Below, piece by piece: positions 26,101 through 41,100 of a stretch of 64,000 bases of DNA. A program made the position numbers and the translations under genes. The stretch's first letter is position 1. Each line of letters opens with the position of its first letter. The notes beneath the pieces were generated by a model, which saw nothing but the letters and a program-made list of their open reading frames with translations, ran no database searches and was not told the DNA's origin. The stretch is from Siderastrea radians (taxonomy: Eukaryota; Cnidaria; Anthozoa; Scleractinia; Rhizangiidae): the NCBI GenBank assembly GCA_964017195.1, contig OZ024890.1, forward strand, positions 18,012,701-18,076,700. Reading direction: 5' to 3'.

Positions 26101-29100
26101 ATAGTTTTAGAAAGGGTACATCTTATGCTTAGGACTTCTATGAAGGTTTTTATTGGCAGTGTACAAGTGCATCTTGAAAGGTTAAATAAATTGCTTATTG
26201 TTTGTTTTATACCTTGTTGTAAAATTTTATGATCTAACCTGTCTTTTGCGTACGACTTCAGTTTAACAGTCGACCCTCCATAGCGCTGTGCTCGTTCAAG
26301 GATCCCAACACAGATTGCAAAAAATAATGCAGAGCTCTGCTGTCAAGTATTCTTGACAGCATATTCTTCAATGGCTTCGGTATTGGCGCCTCGAAAAGAA
26401 ACAAGTTTCAATATGCCCGCCTTTGAACAACGAGGATTACGGCTACTTACATGTGATCGAGATGTGCATCCTCATGGACCTTTGATATTATAAGTTCCTT
26501 CATAATCAGGGAGTCTAGTTTCGGTAACAATCAGACCATGTTGTCCTAAACGTTTTGGGACATTGTTCTGCTAACTTATAGATAGCTATCCTTGACAACA
26601 AGACTTTAACGGATCTTGGATTTTCTTGTTTGTTAAATGAGTGTCTCGTAATGGAAAGTTTGATAATTTGTAAAGAAATATTAAGAGACTATTTTTTCGC
26701 ATCGATGATTTTTTAAATCGCTGTTTGAAGATGAACATTTGTTTGTTTATATCTTGGAAGAGAAGTCGTGCCAGTGTACAGCAACTCGATTAAGTTGTTG
26801 CCAATGTTTACTTCGTTGTTTCTTAATGCTTTTTTAAATAAAAGTATTTGGACTTGCGTTAGATCAAGTTAATAAACGTCCAAATACCCTAAGTTTTACT
26901 AGTCATTGTTGCTCAAAATCAGTAATGACAGAATTTAAACAACAAGAATCCCAATATTCATTTTCCAAAGTACATGTACTGAAAAACAAACAGCACTACA
27001 GGATCAGCAGATCAAACCAGCTTCTATTTCAATGGTCACATCTACCTCGAGGTTGTAACTCTGGGAATGAAACGGCTGAAGAAAAGCGAAGTAAACTTAA
27101 ATGGTGCACTGTTTAATGTAAACCCTTGGACAGTACCTCGCACAGGAAACAAACGACCTCCACATATTAAAGCTCATTGGCTTTTCAGGTGAATAGAGCT
27201 TGAAATCGTTTCCCACTGAATATTATAAAGTGATTGGTTTTCTAATGAATATTTTTGCAGAGAATGCTATGTTGGAACTATCCTATCTTAAATCACTGCA
27301 TCTGAAATCAACCAAACAAAAACGTCTGTTTTTTTCACTGAAATGATGCTGAAATGTTTTGCTATTTTGCAGTTATGGGAACTGTGATGGAGGATGAACA
27401 AAAAACTCTGTCAAACTGAGCTACTGAATACACGAGCAATACAAACGAAAAAAACACCTAAATGTATTTCAGCAACGAAAAAAAAAAGGTGGAAAGATCA
27501 TGGAAAATGACATGATATTAACAGATCTGGAACAGGACAAAATAGTACCTTTCAAACACAAGGTACACCCCTCTTAGCAACAAAATTGTCAGTGCAGCAT
27601 AACTTCATTTAAAACACACTGGAAAATATAAAATTATAATAGCAAAGCAAAGTGCTTCTCCTTGCCAATACAAGTGTACTCATTGTTTATGCAGCCACCT
27701 TCTTTAGCTTGTAAACCCTTCATTTATATTCCAACAGCAGGACAGGTGCTATACCTTTTGTTTTTTTCAGAACGAGACTGTCAGTTGTCAGATGAATCCA
27801 AATTCAGCAATTTTTGGTTAACCTTAGTCAAGAGTAATTAATGAAAGAACTTGACTGTATTGCAAAAGGAAATTGTTGAGCAGTATATTTACCAAAATAA
27901 TATCTAAAATTTAATGATACCACACAGAATTTAACTTTGAATTAAAAAAAACAATGGTATAGAAGCACAAAACACTGAGGAAGTCGCTCCAGAATTGAAT
28001 TCACTAATTAGGAGCAAACGCTGCATCAATCAATGTTCAGTGCTCCAGACTAGTACATGTAGTATCTGAAAAGTGCAGATAGGGCAAAGACTAAAAACAA
28101 GGGGTCCTAATCATCATTGATGCCCCTCTCACACAACTGCTTCTAACTTCCTTCTAAAAAGAAGGTTGGCTACAAAATTAATGTAAGATGAGTTGCAATA
28201 TGGAAAAAAGGCACCAAGATGCTGGGCTTTATTTGTTAAATCTTTATATACATGCTTTTTCACTTCACCTTTCATCAGGAGCAATAATCATGTAGTTTGT
28301 CTCAAGACAGACCTCTCATAGAGATCAGACTTCAAAACATCAGTACACTCCACTGGACTGTTTTTAGTATCAAGAATGTTGTACAGCCAAAGAGTGTAGG
28401 GCAAACTGACATTTGAAAAATCAATAATTAGAATAATTAATATTTGAATTGAACACTAGTGACTTTTATTGCTGCCATTCTCTGCTTTCTGCCAAGAAGT
28501 TAACAGGCCGGATAAGAACATATCACTGCAGTCAAAAGCTTTGACAACCTGGAGAAAAAAATGTAAAACATAAATTTTACTTCATGTATATATTGATTAA
28601 AAACTTATTGGCAAAAAATGTATCATAATGCTGGCACTCAACAAATTTAACATAACATTTTAAAAACATTCTGCAAATAGATTGAATCTCTTTCACCTAC
28701 ATGACCTTGTTTGGTCTCGCAGGTCTTAAAGGTACAATGTACAAGTAAAACCCTGTCTTACCAACCACCTTGTTACATGCGATCATCTTATGACACATCT
28801 TTTAGCCCAGAAATTAAATGATCCAGTTATTTTTCTGACTGAAATACTTCTTGAATGCAACAACCATTTTTTTTTCATTAATTATTTAAATATTATTATA
28901 TGGCCCATTGATCAGTGATCGTATTAGTGGAGTTCCCCTGTAAACATCAATCATCACTCTATTTTGGCTATTTGCAAAAGGTTTTTTTCCCAAAAATTAA
29001 CTGATGCAGGTGTTTCCTATTACTAGAATACCCCCTAAATGCAAAAACCACTTGTACCATACATATTTTATCCACCATTAGCAATCATACTAGGGTTTTA

Positions 29101-32100
29101 CTTTAAAAATTGTGGTGTGGCATACTGGTTCAAGTATACAAATAAGTTGCAAAACAAGTAAAATGCTGACCAAGATGTGGTATATATATGGATCTTCATG
29201 GGAACAAAGTATATGAGTAAAGCTAACAATACACAAATCAATGAGCACAAGCAAAGCTTAACAAAAAGCAGAAATTGTCATCGTGTACTGATCAACAAGT
29301 GTGTTGATTAAATATGTTAACCAATGAATAAAGCAAATAAACATGTTCAGTGTTGCTGATCTAAGAAAGACTGAGTAATTGCAATTAACAAAATTCAAAA
29401 ATAATTATTTGATTTGTTTTCTTCAGAATTCGACACACAACATAAAGCAGCATTTGTCAGTTAAAAAAAATGCATCATACGAGTCATAGTGTGGACTTAA
29501 AGTATCAAAAATACCAACCACAACAGGCTTTTAAGTGATCTCGAAAAAGGGCACTTTTGAAGACTTTTATAGCATTATTTGAACATCAGGTAACACTCTC
29601 TTCCGGCTATTAAAGCACGTGTCAGTTTGTAAAAGAGCAGCAATCCACGTCAACAAACTTGTGTATTAAATGTGCAAAAACATGACCAGTAAAGGGCTAC
29701 TGCCGCCATAACCATTGAGTGCATGATGATCAGTTATGAAATAGCACATCAATAAATTACTGACCTGCAACCATGAGATCACTCCCCTTCTGCATGCCTT
29801 ATCCACGAAAAAATATTGACGGAAGATAAAATTAATCAAACAACGAGATCAATGCTAAACGCCATCGGAAGATGCAGCCTGATCCAAGATTGGACTGCCG
29901 ATTAGCTTAAGTATATTCAGTTTCTCCAGTGTACAGCGGCCAAAATGGCTTTTTTGAAAGCCACTGAAGTCCATGATCGATTCAAACAGCATTTCCGATT
30001 AAAAAAACTATCTAACGTAACTTCGATCGTCCGTTGAAAGTGAAATAATATTGCGGTTCCCGTACAAAAACAACCGCAGCCCGTCCGCCATGTTGAACTT
30101 TTCAAGGGTGAAAAAGCAATACGCATGCTCAGTAGCAGTTGTGTGACGCTTTTTACGTCATATCTTTTAACCAATCAGCCGTTTTTGAGCCCTGTCTTAA
30201 CAAGTAGTGATAATGTAAAGAGAAATTTCATTTTCATCACTGTTAGAGCTTAAATGGTTTATAAGTCCAACTATAATGATTACCTTTTTCTTTTTCTCCT
30301 CTGGGGGTTCAGATGACCAGTCACACCTGACTTGTTGGTTGTTGTGTAACTGTATGGTCATCACTTTACAGTTTCCACACTCAACAACTCCAAAGTCTAA
30401 CGAGTCTGTAGATACAGTCATATCCGGCATGGTCACTACAGCCTTGATCCTCAGCCCAAACGACGGACCACTAAGCACGTGAAATGGCACGTGAACATCC
30501 ACGGGACCCATAGGGAGACCAGCTGCTCTCGGGTCAAAGGTCACCATGAATTCAACACTTTCGTTATCTGGTTCACCCGGAAGGTTACGAACTCGGTCCA
30601 GTTCTACTCCAAATCCGCTGCCCGAGAGGATTGACTTTTCAGGAGCAAAGGACACTGGGAAGTGTCCATTGTTGGTTACTCGGACCACGTGTGAGCGTAC
30701 TGTGCCATAGACCACGTAACCAAAGTCCAGTAAATAGTTGATCAGTTGAGCCCTGAAATGCAACAAAGGTGTGGGACTACGGATGAAACATCAACATAGG
30801 GCCACCTCTTCAATACGGTTACTTTATTTTGGGACGAGCAAGAGCTGACGCTGTAATTTTCGTACTTATAAACCCCCTGGTCACTCCACAAATAAAGCCA
30901 GATCATCCTGGCTCGATGGTGGAGTAAATAGTTTGAACAAAAGAGTATCTGTAGCTTGTCTTGTGTGAGTGTATTGTACCATAAACCTTTCACTCTAACT
31001 TTCAAATTGAGATGGCCTTATATTGAACAACCGCAACTTCAACTGCCAAGAACAGTGCCTGCTTGCCTGGATTTAACTTCGCAATCACACTAGACAAAGT
31101 AATGGTGTAGACAAAGGCTGAAAGCTTACTTGGGTCGCTGTTTCTTGGTCGCTGTTCTTTGAGAGCTAGAGGTTTGGATTAGAGTGGTCCTGGTTAACTC
31201 TCGTTGTTCTAAGGCGAACTGTTTCACTAACAGTCTTTCAACTTCCATCTGAACTCCGAGGTCACCGACAGACTAATAAAGAATAAATAAACACAATGAA
31301 AACTATATTGTATGGAGAAATCTATACAGTTGATTGCTGCTGGAAATTAAACAGATTAAAGTGTAACGCCCTAATTACATAAAGATGAAAGTCGGCCTCA
31401 GTTGAACTTAGTAACGTTTTTGTTGGTATTACCGCAGCACGTTGGAAAGGCTTCTTTGTGCAACTCTTCAACTTCCCACTACTCAGAGGTACCTTGGTTA
31501 CCCTGTGCAAGTTTGTATGCAAGTTGGCATTCTCAAACTTGCTCTGACACTGATGCATCTCGTACTTTAAAGCAAAAAAGGTATGCACGTGTACTTACAT
31601 CAGCAAGAGCTCTAAAAGGCAAATCATCCACAGTCTTGTCTGATAGGTTGGATTTTTCTCGTCCCAGGCTCTCAAATCCTTGTTGCGTCAACTGCTCGTA
31701 TCGTGAATCCTCTTTGTCAGGGGGGAGGTCAAAGATGATTCGTGGAAACACACCCTCCCCCGTCACGGTGATTTTGTCAGGTTCAAAGTGAGCCACTCGC
31801 ACCTGATCAATAACAGCAAGATAACTGGTGAAAAAAGTACCCTGTTTATGGTCACATGGTTAGGACCAATATTTAATGTAGTTAGCTGCTACGGTTAATT
31901 CATATGTCGTAGCCTGCTTCAGATACAATGCAAAACGCATCCTTCTTTGCTTCGAGAACATATTCCAGAGTAAATGATACACACTTCACTGTTCTATGTA
32001 ATTTTCGTTTATTTTCTTAACATATTCATCAACTACACAATCTAAATAACAATTATCAGATTTGTATATTTGTTGTATTTGTCGCAATGGTTCTTAAGAG

Positions 32101-35100
32101 AATTTGGTGCATTGGTGCGGGAGTTTTCAGTCTTGGTTTTTGCTCCATGACAAAACAGTTAATGACTGGTCTCTCCCTAGCTTTAATTTGTTGCCATCAA
32201 GAGCAGTTCATACTCTGAATTAAAAAAATGAAAATGAAAAGGCTTATGCGAGAGAAAGCCTTTTCCTGAGGTACTCAGGTAACGACTCACCTGGAATGTC
32301 TTCTCAAACTTCTCAGGTACACCAGGAAGATACCTGACGGTCAGAGTTTGCTGGCTGAGGGCCTTAATGTGCCCTTGGATGGGTGACACATTAGGGGCAC
32401 CGGGAAGGGCTTTATTTCCACTGTCCACATTAAGGACCACAAAATTGAGGCCAACTTTGCCAGTGTTGTGAAGAACAATCTCAGCGACTGCTGCTTGGTC
32501 AAACAGCTGAAATAACAAATGAAATTCATAACTACACAATGAGTCTCAGTATAAGCACCATGATGGGGTGTGTCAGCGCAACAGACTACCTAATTGTAGG
32601 CTGATAGTTTAATTTCTCATTATCTACCATACATAGGCATTACACGTTCCAGGAGGCAAGCGTAGCCTAGAGGTACGGCGCTGGATTTGTAATCTTAAGG
32701 TCACAGGATTGGTAGTCCCAAATTCAATTCTGCTACACTTTGTAAATCGCCAAATGACCTGCTTCTTGTCAGTTGGGCTTCTTGAAATTTCTGTGTTTGT
32801 TCGATATTTCTTTCAGCCATGTTTAAAAACGTTGTTTACCTCTTACCTTTCAGTAAACCCTTTAATCTATGAAACAAATTAGTGCAAAGCATCATTGTTG
32901 TATTAAACAAAACTATTCCAAGACGAGTTTATGAGAGTGTTCTTCAGAAATTTGTTTTGCATATAAAATAGTTCATTTAAAATGACTTCTCAATTGAAAA
33001 AACTTCATTTGAAGAACAAAAAATTACCAAACTTATCTCATTTATAATTTTGAATAAAACTCTCATAATTCCTTGCAGGCGCGTTTAGAGAAGGAACTAA
33101 GTATTCCAATACGAACTTTAATTTAGAATGGGAAAAAAAACCTTTATCGGTAGATTAAATCACAAATTGGCCAAGTACTTTTTTGTGTGTGCCCCTGCAA
33201 GGTTTTCGATGTTGTTTTGATTTTTTTTACCTTTACTTAACTTAAGCGAATTTGGGAATTAAAGGGTCAACCTACCTGTTTTCCATAATCTACAAGCTGC
33301 CGATCAAAGAAGTACTGCACTAAGGAGGCATGGCCTCGCAGCTCAATGTCATAGTCAGGGCCACCATGAACTGAGCAGCGCGCTACAGCCTGGGAACTAA
33401 TGTTGGCATGGCCATAAAAGGTAAACTGGATTTTCTGGGTCTCGTGTGGGTGCAGGGTGCTGTACAATGGCAGGATGTCAAAAACCTGCAGATCAAAGGA
33501 AACAATGAATAAGATCTGTCCAAGCAAATCTCCACTAATGGACTTCTGTATAAACATCACCCAGGACGTCACTTTCTCTAAGTCTTTGTGTGTATCATTA
33601 TAATTCTAGCAAAACAAGCACGTTACAAAAAGATGCAGTCCGAGTGCGTATATACTAAGATAAACCTCATACGAGAGGTACTTAATGTCAAGAGAACAAC
33701 AGTTTAAATAGGCACTCCGACCCTTCAGAATAAAAGGGACTTTAAGGAACAAGAACTTCGACGTCCCGGACGTTTCATTCGACAACCAGAAGTCTTTTGC
33801 TCTCTTTATTCATCCACTTTTGGTCATGTTTGCTAACACGATGTTTTGATGTCTGTAGCTTGATCTGATTAAAAGTGAAAACATGCCAAAAGAGAATCAA
33901 AAAATCTACGGAAGCTGCCACGGACATCTTGGATGTCAATTCTCTAGTTGCTTTAGGCCCCTAAATAAAAGAAGTAGGATAATAGTAAAACGTTGTGTCA
34001 AATATAACAGCTGTTTTCCCTCATAAATGGGAAACACACAAGCGAGGCTTCAGACCCCGCACAATAAACGACCAAACCAACCTCATCAATTCCAATGGTA
34101 ACTTGTAGCTCAGTTTGTCCCCACGGAGTCAGCAGTTGATTGACTGGGCCCCTTCCCTCTTCCCTTGGCTCGCCGCCAGCTGTGGAAGGTCTGCTACCTT
34201 GTGATGACCTTGAGGGAGCATCTGGAGACTGAGGAGGTGACCCTGGAGGAGCCACATCAGGGACTTCAATTACCATGTTGTCAGCTTCCTCGGGATTCTC
34301 CTCGCCTTCCTCTGGTTGGCTGTCATCGTCAACCTCAACTCCGATCCCTACAAATCAGTTCAAGACAGGGTACGTGTGTCCTTTACTTACAAGCACCTTA
34401 TAAGAACTAAATGATGCAGTAGGTATGATAGTTGTTGAGGTATTTGCTATACCCAACAGATGTTTGAAGCCTGGCTCCTTCAAATTACTCAATTCCTGTG
34501 AATCATACATCATTTACTTAGGCAATATGCAAGATCGTAAGGTTACTGATGAAGTGGTGAAGTGGATGTACATAAGAACTGTATACAGTCTAAAAACTAG
34601 ATCCAAAAGAGCAGTTTTGTGGTGCTTAAATTGCACAACTCCCTCGTTTGTTTTCTGTCCTTTAGTTTCACCACAACGCATCAACTTTGCCCCGTGTATG
34701 TTCCATCAACTGGGAAAAGAATCCTCATCTTTCCTTAGTTCTATCTTATGTTATCAAAACACATTCATTCTATACTTCTTGCGTCCATCAAAGGAAAAAG
34801 CACTATTGGAATAACGGAAATCAATGAGGTTTTCGCAGTGAAAAGAGTCACCCAAGTCCAGCTTCACAAACCTTCATCTTCCTCCTTGTTTTCAAACTGA
34901 ATAGCAGAGTCAATAAAACTCCACTGATACTTGACATCCATGGGACTGTGGTTTGTGACTTTCACAACCTGCATCACTTCTGTATCATTCAGTATGCAAC
35001 CAAAGTCAACCTACAAATGACAGTATTTTTACTCAACAAACTGGTGACATAAATACCAAAGAACAGCGTTAACTTGACTGGTCACAATGGGCGTCTTTTC

Positions 35101-38100
35101 CTACTGATTGAAAATTTTAAAGTTCAAATATGACTCAAAACTTTACTCCATTACACGTGTAAGTAGATTACCGGAGCAATGCATTCTTTCTGAAAGTTAA
35201 TTTTTAAGTCAACTAGTCAACACAACACAAGTACATACCTTTTCCATCTCAAATGTCAGATTAGGGAAGAACACTTCTCCTTTTAGTTTAACAAAATCCT
35301 GGAAGAAAAAAAAATTGATAAAAATAAAAATTTAATGTGGATGGTAAGTCCAGAAAGGATTACTCACAAATACTGTGAGCATGCTGAAATACTGTGAGTA
35401 TGTTGCTATTTTACGTCATTTTTACTGTGAAGTTAGCACAAGCGTGGATAAAAAGAAACAAATGTGCTGTTCACCTTCTGAGGATGTTCCTTGAATGATA
35501 CTTCCAGCTGACTTTCAGCCGTTCTGGTTACAAAATCATCTTTGTAGGAAGGATCAAACTGGATTAAAACAGGGATACTTTCACCCACACCAAGAGACAC
35601 CTCCTGCAGATACAAATATCACTCTTGATCAACATACATTCACCAATTTTTGAAAATCATGTTGCTTGTATCTGTCAGAGGTCGCATAATAAATTACTTT
35701 AGGATGTTATTAGAAGCCCGCAAATGGCTATCATGACAGGCACCTGCACTGAAGATGAACTGCCACTCAGGATTTCAAAAGACAAGAAAACAGCAAACAT
35801 GGCAGACTTTCTGTAGATTAGAACCACCCACTTTCGTTTGGGAGCCACCTTCGTCAGAGGTTTTTTCATATCATGTATTCATTAAAGATTGATCAAAGCT
35901 TAATGACATCTCTGATGACTAATTTGTCACTCATCTAATTCACTCACTCATTCTGTGGTGCTCTACTCTTTCTATCTCTCTCTCTTCCTCCTTTTTTTGT
36001 AACTTACAGGCACTTTAGTTATGTCATTTTTCTATTTAGGAAGTACATTCAAATTTTGTCCTCAGTCATGAGATGAGAGGTTGGTACAGTGGATTAAGTG
36101 GGCAGCTTCCCCAAGACCTCAGACCTAACATGCAAGCCACCAACGCCAACTTGCTGTTTTTCTGTCCTTGGTCTTAATGCTTCTCCTTGTTGCCTCTCCA
36201 GTGCTCTTGCTCCGTTAAAAACCACCATTTTAAGACATAAACTCATCTTAAAAGCGCCCGAATGAACAACATTCACCTAAAGACTTCCTTCTAAATTAAA
36301 TTATCTCCTTCATGTTTTGAACCAAGTCCTCAGGACTCACCGACTGTGAAGACTTGACACTGACAGGAGCCCAGCGTGGATCCTCCACCAGCAATTGAAA
36401 AGGATAAGGAGCCTGTAACACCACTGACAGGGGAAGGGAAGAAACATTGGTCATTATCACTTGCTTTGTCTCCACCTCAAGTGTGCTCTCAGGGTACTGA
36501 AATACAAAGACAGAACACAATTATGAGCTAACACTCATCTGAAAGCACTGCAACAACAATAGCATACCTGCCAACCTTATAAAATCAGAAATAGGGACCA
36601 ACCCCCCTTCCCCCCCCCCAGTCCTGGGTAGTGCCCTGCCCCCACCACTGAACAGGGTCCACGATGCTCCAGGGTTTTTGCATTAATTTTAAAATATTGC
36701 CTGTACTGTACTGTTTTAACATTAGAATTCTCAGGTGTTGTTTAGTGGACTCAAGCACTACATGTGTTGCACAAAACAATAGGATTTAGAAGAGTCAAGA
36801 CCAATCTTCAACAACCCAGTTCCAAATTTTTACAAAAGAAAATGTCTTTTTTTTCCTCTTGAAAATCGGAATGTCCCGATTTATTTAGGTTTTGAAACTC
36901 AAAAATCGGGAGAATTCCGATTAAATCGGGACGGTTGGTAGGTATGCAGTAGTTAATTCAACTGTAGTTTAAGTCAAACCTCGATTGTCGGGATTTTCGA
37001 TTATTCAGACTTGAATGGTTCCAATCTATTTATGACCATTGACAGGCTTTGTTTACTCCATATGTCCCAGTGAAAACTGATTGAGACCACTATGAAAACA
37101 GATGAAGCCAGGCATGCTGCTCTTCTAGCTGTAGGTGAGTAAAGTTTCCTCTAAAATAACCAAGATGATTGCACACCTAAATCTTGTCTCTCGATTATCT
37201 GGCTGCTTTCAGTGGTTCTGTCCAGTCAAGATAATCGAGGACCGACTTTGAGGAAACAAGAGTACTATTCCAAGTAACTTAAATTCTACAACTCAGACTG
37301 TCTCACCTTCATGACACAGAAGTTGACCTCTCTTTGGGAAAATGAGAGCAGTGGACTGATAAACTCGGCACTAACATCCACTTTCATGATGCGCTCCTTG
37401 CCAGTGCTGGTACCAATGATTGCATGGCAGAACATGCGCTCTTTCACCATTTGTGGTCTGGTAAAAATAAAAAGAGCACGAGACAAACGGCATTCATTTT
37501 CTTTCAGAACAAAGAGTCCATTTACAAAAAAACTAATTTGCCAGCATATTCAGGCCACTGAACATATCAGATAGTATTGTGGTCATCAACTATTAAAGGT
37601 AAACCACAAATAAAAGATTTAGTAGTCAACAATTCATCTGAAAGTCCTTCAGCAACACCACATTTTCAGAAAGATGGGTTTAAGTAAGTAGTAATAATAT
37701 ATAGATTTAGCCAAGCCTAAAAGCGGAGCCCCCTTTTTGTTTTGTCTGTTTTTTGCCTTTGTTTTGTTTTTGCTGGCAGTTATTAATTTGTGAAAATACT
37801 CTCATCCAAGTCGTTTTATTAAAAAAAAACTAAGAAAAAAAAGAAAAAAATTCTTGCTCCCGCTGAGGGTCGAACCCGGCTCGTCGGCGTGAGATGCCGG
37901 TAACTAGTCCACTAGGCCATGGGCGTTTGACATTGTTTCGGCACTTAACTTTAATACATTTCTTTCTTCGTGACAAGCTGCCTATCAGCATGAAAATGCT
38001 GGTGTTTTTCCTATACAGATTTAGCCAAGCCTAAAAGCGGAGCCCCCTTTTTGTTTTGTCTGTTTTTTGCCTTTGTTTTGTTTTTGCTGGCAGTTATTAA

Positions 38101-41100
38101 TTTGTGAAAATACTCTCATCCAAGTCGTTTTATTCAAAAAAAACTAAGAAAAAAAAGAAGAAAATTCTTGCTCCCGCTGAGGGTCGAACCCGGCTCGTCG
38201 GCGTGAGATGCCGGTAACTAGTCCACTAGGCCATGGGCGTTTGACATTGTTTCGGCACTTAATTTTAATACATTTCTTTCTTCGTGACAAGCTGCCTATC
38301 AGCATGAAAATGCTGGTGTTTTTCCTGGCAAAATGTGTTCGAAACACCGTAAAAACCATGGTTGTGGACAGAAAAAACCAAAAAGCACTAGCTCTGCTAT
38401 ATTTGGCGTCGAAACCGCTGCGAAAAGCTGCGAACTCAAGCGGTGTGCCGACCGAGTTTGAACAGAACCGAACTTTGAACTTTGAACTTTTTGCCTGAAC
38501 TTTATCGCCGAATTTCTTTCGCCTAGATTGAACTTTTCCCCTTCCACCAAAAAGACAACTGAGTGTTCTTTTGAACTTTTTTTTTTCCATTAACAAATTT
38601 GTTTTTTACTTTTGTTGTCTTTGCTTGTTTTGCTACAACGCGGGTCAACATGCGATTTCGCGCCGAAAACACACGGGATTCAGCACAGGGTTATATCCAG
38701 TGTAGGAAGTGTATTGGTAGGCCTGTGGTGCGGACGGACGGACGTACGGATGTACGGACGGACAGTCACGTGACTACTACGTCACTACCAAAATTTTTTG
38801 GCTTGATAGATTACCAAATTTCCTTAGCAATGGAGCTCCGCTGACGCGCTAGCGCGCTGGCTCCGCTATAATCAATCTCAAAGCAAATACTGTCCTTGCC
38901 TTCATCAAATTTAGAGAATGTGGCCTGAGGTTTGGTTGAGATTCAAACGATGAAAGAAAAAAAAACACTCCACTCAATACCTCACAGAAGTTGTTACTTA
39001 CATTTCACAGTAGCCTTCTAACTGTAGTTTCTGGCTTTCACCAGGCTGAAGAACCATTCTGTCAGGTGTGAGCTGGAACACTGGCTTGGGAGGATCAGCT
39101 GGTGGTGGAACTCCCTAAAAACAACAGACAGTAAATTCTTACATTTCTCATAAATCTGTCCAGGGCTTCATTCAGAACTTTATGAAGCAATGAGGGGGGG
39201 GGGGGGGGGTTAAGTAGAATTGGCAAGAAAATTATAAAACTACAGATTGTAAAATTAGGCACTTCATCCATGTGGATCCCCATCAGCCCTTTACCCTAGA
39301 AAGCTGCAAAAATAGGTCTAGTACTAGCCTAATTTTTAGAAAATGGGTTACAATGAAAGTCTCTCATTCCAGTACTGAACATTTCTGCAGAAGACAAGTC
39401 AACTGAGAAAAAGAAAGGATCTACTTATAGTACAACTAGAGCAAACTGTACTGAAGTAATGAGTATTAATAGCTAGGGTGGAGCCTGGGTGTATTACAGA
39501 TGGCCAGGTTTTGAAGAAATTCACGAATCATGTACAATTGGCCTTTAAAATGTTATGGGGCTATTAATGTTTTCAGGATCCATAGATATTTTTCGACATC
39601 TGCAGGCCTTAATGACTGACCCTATTCCTAAGCCCTTTCTAAACTGTTACCTGGAATCTCATATCATCAGGGTTGTATTCAGGTTTCTTTCTTGTCTTGT
39701 AAGGAAGGAATCCTTCAGTGGTCCAGTAGATCTGCTGAGGTCTCCGCCCACAGTTTGTTAGACGGAACCACCTCTTAACTGGCTGGCAGCTGAACTGAGG
39801 GCCAAGCTTGACAGCAGGAACTAATGGAGGCTCACTCACAATAGTGGTGCCTGAGCCATATGCCATAAGGCTGACTGTTTGGATCTGGCTGTCAGTGATA
39901 TTAATTGACAACTTATCCTGAAACCTAATAAAGGAAGATAGAAATGATTACTAAAATACATCATGATGTAGTCACTTGAGATGTGAATTCCAATGTTTCG
40001 ACTACTTTCTGCTAGTCTCCATCAATCAACCTCATTGCCTGATGAAAACAACTGACAGCAGTTGAAATGTTACAATGGGTGGTTCCAGAAAATATCCATA
40101 ACCCCATAACAGAGGGTCATTGGAAATTCTGAGGGGGAGAGGGGTCTTAAAGGCCAAAATTTTTTAAGAAAAGTATGAGCCTAAACTGGAATTTCCAGAG
40201 GGGTGGGGGTTCCAACCAAAAAAATAAACTTCCATGGGGGGAGTACGGATGTTTTCTGGAACAACACAATTTACATCTCAAGAGACTGCACTGTGAAATA
40301 GTAATAATTACTTTAGCACTGTACCTGCCATGGTGAACAACAACCACTTTTATACGACACAAAGGACATTAATTTTTATGATTGTAATGGGAAAGAAATT
40401 AATACGTTTCTTCTTCTTACTTGACTGTGTCATCCACATTTGCAGTAACCTTAAGTTGCAAGGCATCTTCGGCAGGAATAACACCCTGAGCTGGCTCAAC
40501 AGAGAACAGAGAATTTGGACGAACCTGCAAATCAAGCCAGTCCCAAAACATTAGTACTGGAAACACTCCAGTAATTTTAGTGCTACATGCTGACCATTGC
40601 CACTTGAACAATGTGTTTTGATAAATAGTTTTGACAACTTTTTGACACCTTTTGACAATTTGTTTATGGCTTCTGTTTAATCTGACCAGTCAAGTTTAAG
40701 AATTGTGAGAGGAAGAATCACAAGAGCGAACTTGATACTTGACAACTCCGTCTCAATTTTTATAATAACCCTTTAAGCCCTGATAGGAAGTTCATATTCT
40801 CCTTACTGTTCTCCATACATTTCTGATAGAACTAGGAAGGAGAATTTGTCTAAATAAAATTATCATGACATCTGATCCTTGGTGATCACTTCCTTTATTC
40901 TCGTCTCTTGAATGTTTGAACATGTAATAATGATGAAAAGAGAAATTTCATTTTGGTCACTGTTAAGACTTATAGGGTCAATTGGCCAGTTCACATGGAA
41001 GCCACGAAAAAGCTGTCAAAAACTAATCACAAACTTTGTGTGAGCAGCAATGGTTCGGCAGCACTGCTAGCACTCATTCACTAAGTTGCAACATGATCAT

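Larger units (their letters stand above)
37703..38332. repeat. Tandem duplication, 2 x 315 bp, each with a tRNA-Glu-like sequence
   Basis: Units at 37703-38017 and 38018-38332 differ at only a few positions. Each starts AGATTTAGCCAAGCCTAAAA and includes a minus-strand tRNA-like stretch. Part of a larger repeat that continues to about 38871 and ends in GGCTCCGCTATA. In HYDIN intron 23. Confidence 0.85.

Noticed and set aside
38144..38596. 150-codon minus-strand ORF in intron 23
   Set aside because: Lies across the tRNA-Glu-like sequence and the repeat; no protein-like pattern or splice partners.
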